IMG/VR virus record: IMGVR_UViG_3300042894_001170
Coordinates: 1-34,831 of that record
DNA length: 34,831 nucleotides
DNA from: a virus
Reading direction: 5' to 3' (one strand)
The translations under genes and the position numbers were made by a program. Numbering within the stretch: position 1 is the stretch's first letter; every line of letters starts with the position of its first letter. The notes beneath the pieces were generated by a model, which had not been told where the DNA came from, made no database searches, and saw only the letters and a program-made list of their open reading frames with translations. This document shows positions 33,558 to 34,831 of the stretch, one piece after another.

Positions 33558-33575
33558 GTGATAGAGGTCTATCAG
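33558..33575. promoter_or_regulatory. 18-bp dyad, copy 2 (one end base changed)
   Basis: GTGATAGA-GG-TCTATCA followed by G rather than C, so 14 of the 16 arm bases still pair. It lies between the stop codon of the 33579-33731 gene and hammerhead element 1, two bases from the ribozyme. Confidence 0.55.
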
Positions 33576-33578
33576 CGA

Positions 33579-33731
33579 TTAGCCGACTTGCGCGATGATG
33601 TCGGCTTCGTTGATTGTGTCAAACGAGATGACACCCTCTTCTGACTCAACAAGTGGCATCGTTGCGAGCAGGATTTTCTCCCAGAGCGCAACATACTCTT
33701 CGTTGATTTGCTTGATTGTTGATGGTGACAC
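33579..33731 (-). CDS. 50-residue unknown protein (GTG start)
   Basis: A short gene of 50 residues. The GTG at 33731 is preferred over an in-frame GTG at 33773 because AAGGAGC lies seven bases upstream of it, while the 33773 start falls inside the CUGAUGA core of hammerhead element 2. The protein is mostly helical (SPSTIKQINEEYVALWEKIL) with an acidic end (ESEEGVISFDTINEADII). No family recognised. It is flanked by ribozymes on both sides. Confidence 0.55.
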   Translation of the reverse strand: MSPSTIKQINEEYVALWEKILLATMPLVESEEGVISFDTINEADIIAQVG

Positions 33732-33755
33732 GATAGTGCTCCTTGTTTTTTTATT

Positions 33756-33817
33756 CTGATAACTCATCAGCACGGAAACTTATCCGTGTACGCCCAAAGG
33801 GCGTTTCGTTATGTCAG
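33756..33817 (-). ncRNA. Type II hammerhead ribozyme, element 2
   Basis: On the - strand: stem II 5' strand CTGA-(CA)-TAAC, GAAA core, stem III ACGCCC-TTT-GGGCGT, cleavage-site A at 33789, stem I CACGGA-TAAGTT-TCCGTG, CUGAUGA (33770-33764), stem II 3' strand GTTA-TCAG. Stem II contains T-A where elements 1 and 3 have C-G (TAAC/GTTA against CAAC/GTTG), a compensatory change. Stem III has one extra pair and stem I has altered pairs. The outer stem II strand overlaps the stop codon of the upstream gene. Cleavage is predicted between 33789 and 33788. Confidence 0.85.
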
Positions 33818-34071
33818 ATGTTTGCCATTACGAATGGCTTGATTGCTTCCAACTGTTCACACTTTTTACGGAAAGTTTCGTACGCATACTTCATACGCAT
33901 GAAACCAAACTCGTAATGATGAACCAAACCCTTGATTTCCTCAAGGACATAATCTGCTTCTGCTTCTGCGCCTTGCCATTGCCATAACTTGTACTCGTAA
34001 GTAAGACGCTTGATTTCTGTAACCTTAGACATAAAGACCTTGTCGTTATGTAAAGCGATTGATGTTGCCAT
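33814..34071 (-). CDS. Small helical unknown protein
   Basis: An 85-residue protein, almost entirely helical and charged (SKVTEIKRLTYEYKLWQWQG, EADYVLEEIKGLVHHYEFG), probably a coiled coil or helical hairpin. No family recognised. The ribosome-binding site is weak (AGAAAGAAA). Hammerhead element 3 lies 23 bases upstream of the ATG, and the stop codon is part of the outer stem II of element 2. Ribozyme folding at the 3' end and translation termination therefore compete for the same bases. Confidence 0.6.
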   Translation of the reverse strand: MATSIALHNDKVFMSKVTEIKRLTYEYKLWQWQGAEAEADYVLEEIKGLVHHYEFGFMRMKYAYETFRKKCEQLEAIKPFVMANI

Positions 34072-34093
34072 TGTTATTTCTTTCTGTTATCTA

Positions 34094-34145
34094 ACAACTC
34101 GTCAGCACAGGTCTAACCTGTGGACGCCTCACGGCGTTTCGTTGT
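34094..34145 (-). ncRNA. Type II hammerhead ribozyme, element 3
   Basis: On the - strand: stem II 5' strand ACAAC, GAAA core, stem III ACGCC-GTGA-GGCGT, cleavage-site C at 34123 (the classical GUC triplet), stem I CACAGGT-TAG-ACCTGTG, CUGACGA (34105-34099), stem II 3' strand GTTGT. Stem II may extend after a two-base bulge as TCTA/TAGA, using bases of the adjoining dyad. Stem I has A-T where element 1 has G-C and still pairs fully. Cleavage between 34123 and 34122 would release the mRNA of the 33814-34071 gene. Confidence 0.85.
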
Positions 34146-34161
34146 GATAGAGGTCTATCAG
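34144..34161. promoter_or_regulatory. 18-bp dyad, copy 3 (one end base changed)
   Basis: GTGATAGA-GG-TCTATCA followed by G. It shares its first two bases with hammerhead element 3 and overlaps the stop codon of the 34158-34619 gene. In RNA, the CTCTATC strand could pair either within the dyad or with the outer stem II of the ribozyme. Confidence 0.55.
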
Positions 34162-34619
34162 TTGCTGGTGAAGATTGCCTTCGTAGCGATGGCGATGACC
34201 TCAGGTGACAAACCTGCTTTGCGTAGTTTGCGAGCAACATCAGCATCGCTGATGGTGACAGTAGAAACCTTGCGTTGAGGCTTGGCATCTGCTTTCTTGT
34301 TGTTGCCACCACGAGACGCAACAATGTGTGCCATAGACAGACACGCATTAGCGCCACCGACAATGTTCTCGTTCGCCCACTCAATGAGTCCGATGTTGAT
34401 ACGGATAGTGTTCACCGTGTTGGTATCCCACTTAGTACCCTTGACATCGCTTGCCCACTTAGTAGCAAACGCTTGCTTGTCGCCACCACCGTTACGCTTG
34501 TACTCGTTGTACGCATCAATCCACTTAGGAACGACACTGCGCTCTGCTAAGTAAATCGCTTTCGCAAGCGAGATGAAACGGCTCTTGGTCGTGGTGACCT
34601 TGCCCTTTGTTGTTGCCAT
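34158..34619 (-). CDS. Unknown 153-residue protein at the head of the small-gene cluster
   Basis: A 153-residue basic protein. The N-terminal 100 residues are helical (SRFISLAKAIYLAERSVVPK, KQAFATKWASDVKG, TVNTIRINIGLIEWANENIV). A Lys/Gln-rich linker then leads to a short C-terminal helical domain (TISDADVARKLRKAGLSPEV). The overall look is of a small DNA-binding or nucleoid-type protein, but no family is recognised. The ribosome-binding site is weak (AGAAAGTAG). A perfect copy of the 18-bp dyad begins 16 bases upstream of the ATG, so this gene is a candidate for direct control through it. Confidence 0.6.
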   Translation of the reverse strand: MATTKGKVTTTKSRFISLAKAIYLAERSVVPKWIDAYNEYKRNGGGDKQAFATKWASDVKGTKWDTNTVNTIRINIGLIEWANENIVGGANACLSMAHIVASRGGNNKKADAKPQRKVSTVTISDADVARKLRKAGLSPEVIAIATKAIFTSN

Positions 34620-34635
34620 TATGTATCTACTTTCT

Positions 34636-34653
34636 GTGATAGAGGTCTATCAC
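34636..34653. promoter_or_regulatory. 18-bp dyad, copy 4 (perfect)
   Basis: GTGATAGA-GG-TCTATCAC just upstream of the ribosome-binding region of the 34158-34619 gene. A half site (GTGATAG) follows at 34679-34685. Position immediately ahead of the first gene of the cluster is typical of an operator or processing site. No ribozyme core is found beside this copy. Confidence 0.6.
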
Positions 34654-34831
34654 GGATAGAGCCTGCCTAGTTTGTATTGTGATAGCGCACCACCCGACAG
34701 GAGATGATACGCTGACACGGTGCTTGCCCTGTCACTAATAGAAACTACGGCGTCTATACGCTTCCGTGCCTTGCGCTGTATGGGTGTTCGCACGCTGATA
34801 CATACCCCCTGGGCGTAGGCCCTCCCCTGCC
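34654..34831. other. Non-coding, structured stretch at the right edge
   Basis: No convincing gene. The only start-to-stop frame on the - strand is 22 codons (34801 leftwards) with a poorly spaced ribosome-binding site. Several short inverted repeats are present (GACAGG/CCTGTC, CACGG/CCGTG, GGGC-GTAG-GCCC). It may be a leader, promoter region or small RNA upstream of the cluster. No tRNA cloverleaf was found. Confidence 0.4.

Noticed and set aside
33732-33773. N-terminal extension of the 50-residue gene to a GTG at 33773
   Set aside because: The extension would be translated from within the ribozyme core and lacks its own ribosome-binding site; the GTG at 33731 has AAGGAGC at proper spacing.
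34732-34803. 22-codon frame on the - strand at the right edge
   Set aside because: Too short, with poorly spaced purines before the ATG and no overlap with another gene to support it.

Overview
This window looks like part of a double-stranded DNA tailed phage genome, most likely a short-tailed (podovirus-like) phage of an actinobacterium. The late region has the podovirus pattern: portal, scaffold, capsid, two tail-tube/nozzle-type proteins, fibres, then a run of internal (ejection) proteins ending in one giant protein. The actinobacterial host is inferred mainly from an Rpf-like muralytic protein (28390-28950), whose domain family is typical of actinobacterial cell-wall enzymes. Base composition is only moderate in G+C, which would suit a low-G+C actinobacterium, but the host cannot be named from sequence alone. 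No terminase, DNA polymerase, RNA polymerase, integrase or tRNA gene is visible, so both ends of the genome lie outside the window.

Layout. Positions 1-22231 are all + strand and carry virion and lysis genes: portal (cut by the left edge), scaffold, major capsid protein, a lysine-rich basic protein, a small Cys protein, two tail proteins, a collar-type fibre, two collagen-like fibre proteins, an FN3-like/glycine-rich adhesin, an unknown protein, three small internal proteins, a 2804-residue giant protein and an M15 peptidase. A motif resembling single-subunit RNA polymerase promoters (ending TATAGAG or CATAGGG) recurs at four gene junctions on this strand. A bidirectional terminator at about 22239-22275 separates it from the rest.

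Positions 22274-34619 are all - strand and hold replication, nucleotide and accessory genes. Reading in the transcription direction (right to left) there is first a cluster of very small unknown genes. Then come an amidoligase and a class II glutamine amidotransferase, several unknowns, an Rpf-like muralytic enzyme, a zinc-ribbon protein, a Cas4/RecB-like nuclease, a DnaB/RecA-type ATPase, an archaeo-eukaryotic-type primase, a RusA resolvase, a probable PD-(D/E)XK nuclease and an HTH-Nmad1 fusion. Genes are tightly packed with ATGA/TAATG overlaps. Two genes too short for a usual ORF cutoff (22527-22706 and 33081-33215) fit exactly into such overlaps.

The most notable finding is in the small-gene cluster at 33.5-34.2 kb. 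Three consecutive intergenic spaces each hold an RNA element with the complete conserved core of a type II hammerhead ribozyme: GAAA, stem III, a UA or UC cleavage site, stem I, CUGANGA, and an open stem II. Stems differ in sequence between copies while keeping their pairing. Each sits just before the ribosome-binding site of a small gene, so a polycistronic early transcript would be cut into pieces that each start with a 5' hairpin. An 18-bp dyad (GTGATAGA-GG-TCTATCAC) occurs four times in the same cluster, twice touching or next to a ribozyme. Together these suggest an unusual regulatory and RNA-processing arrangement for the early genes.
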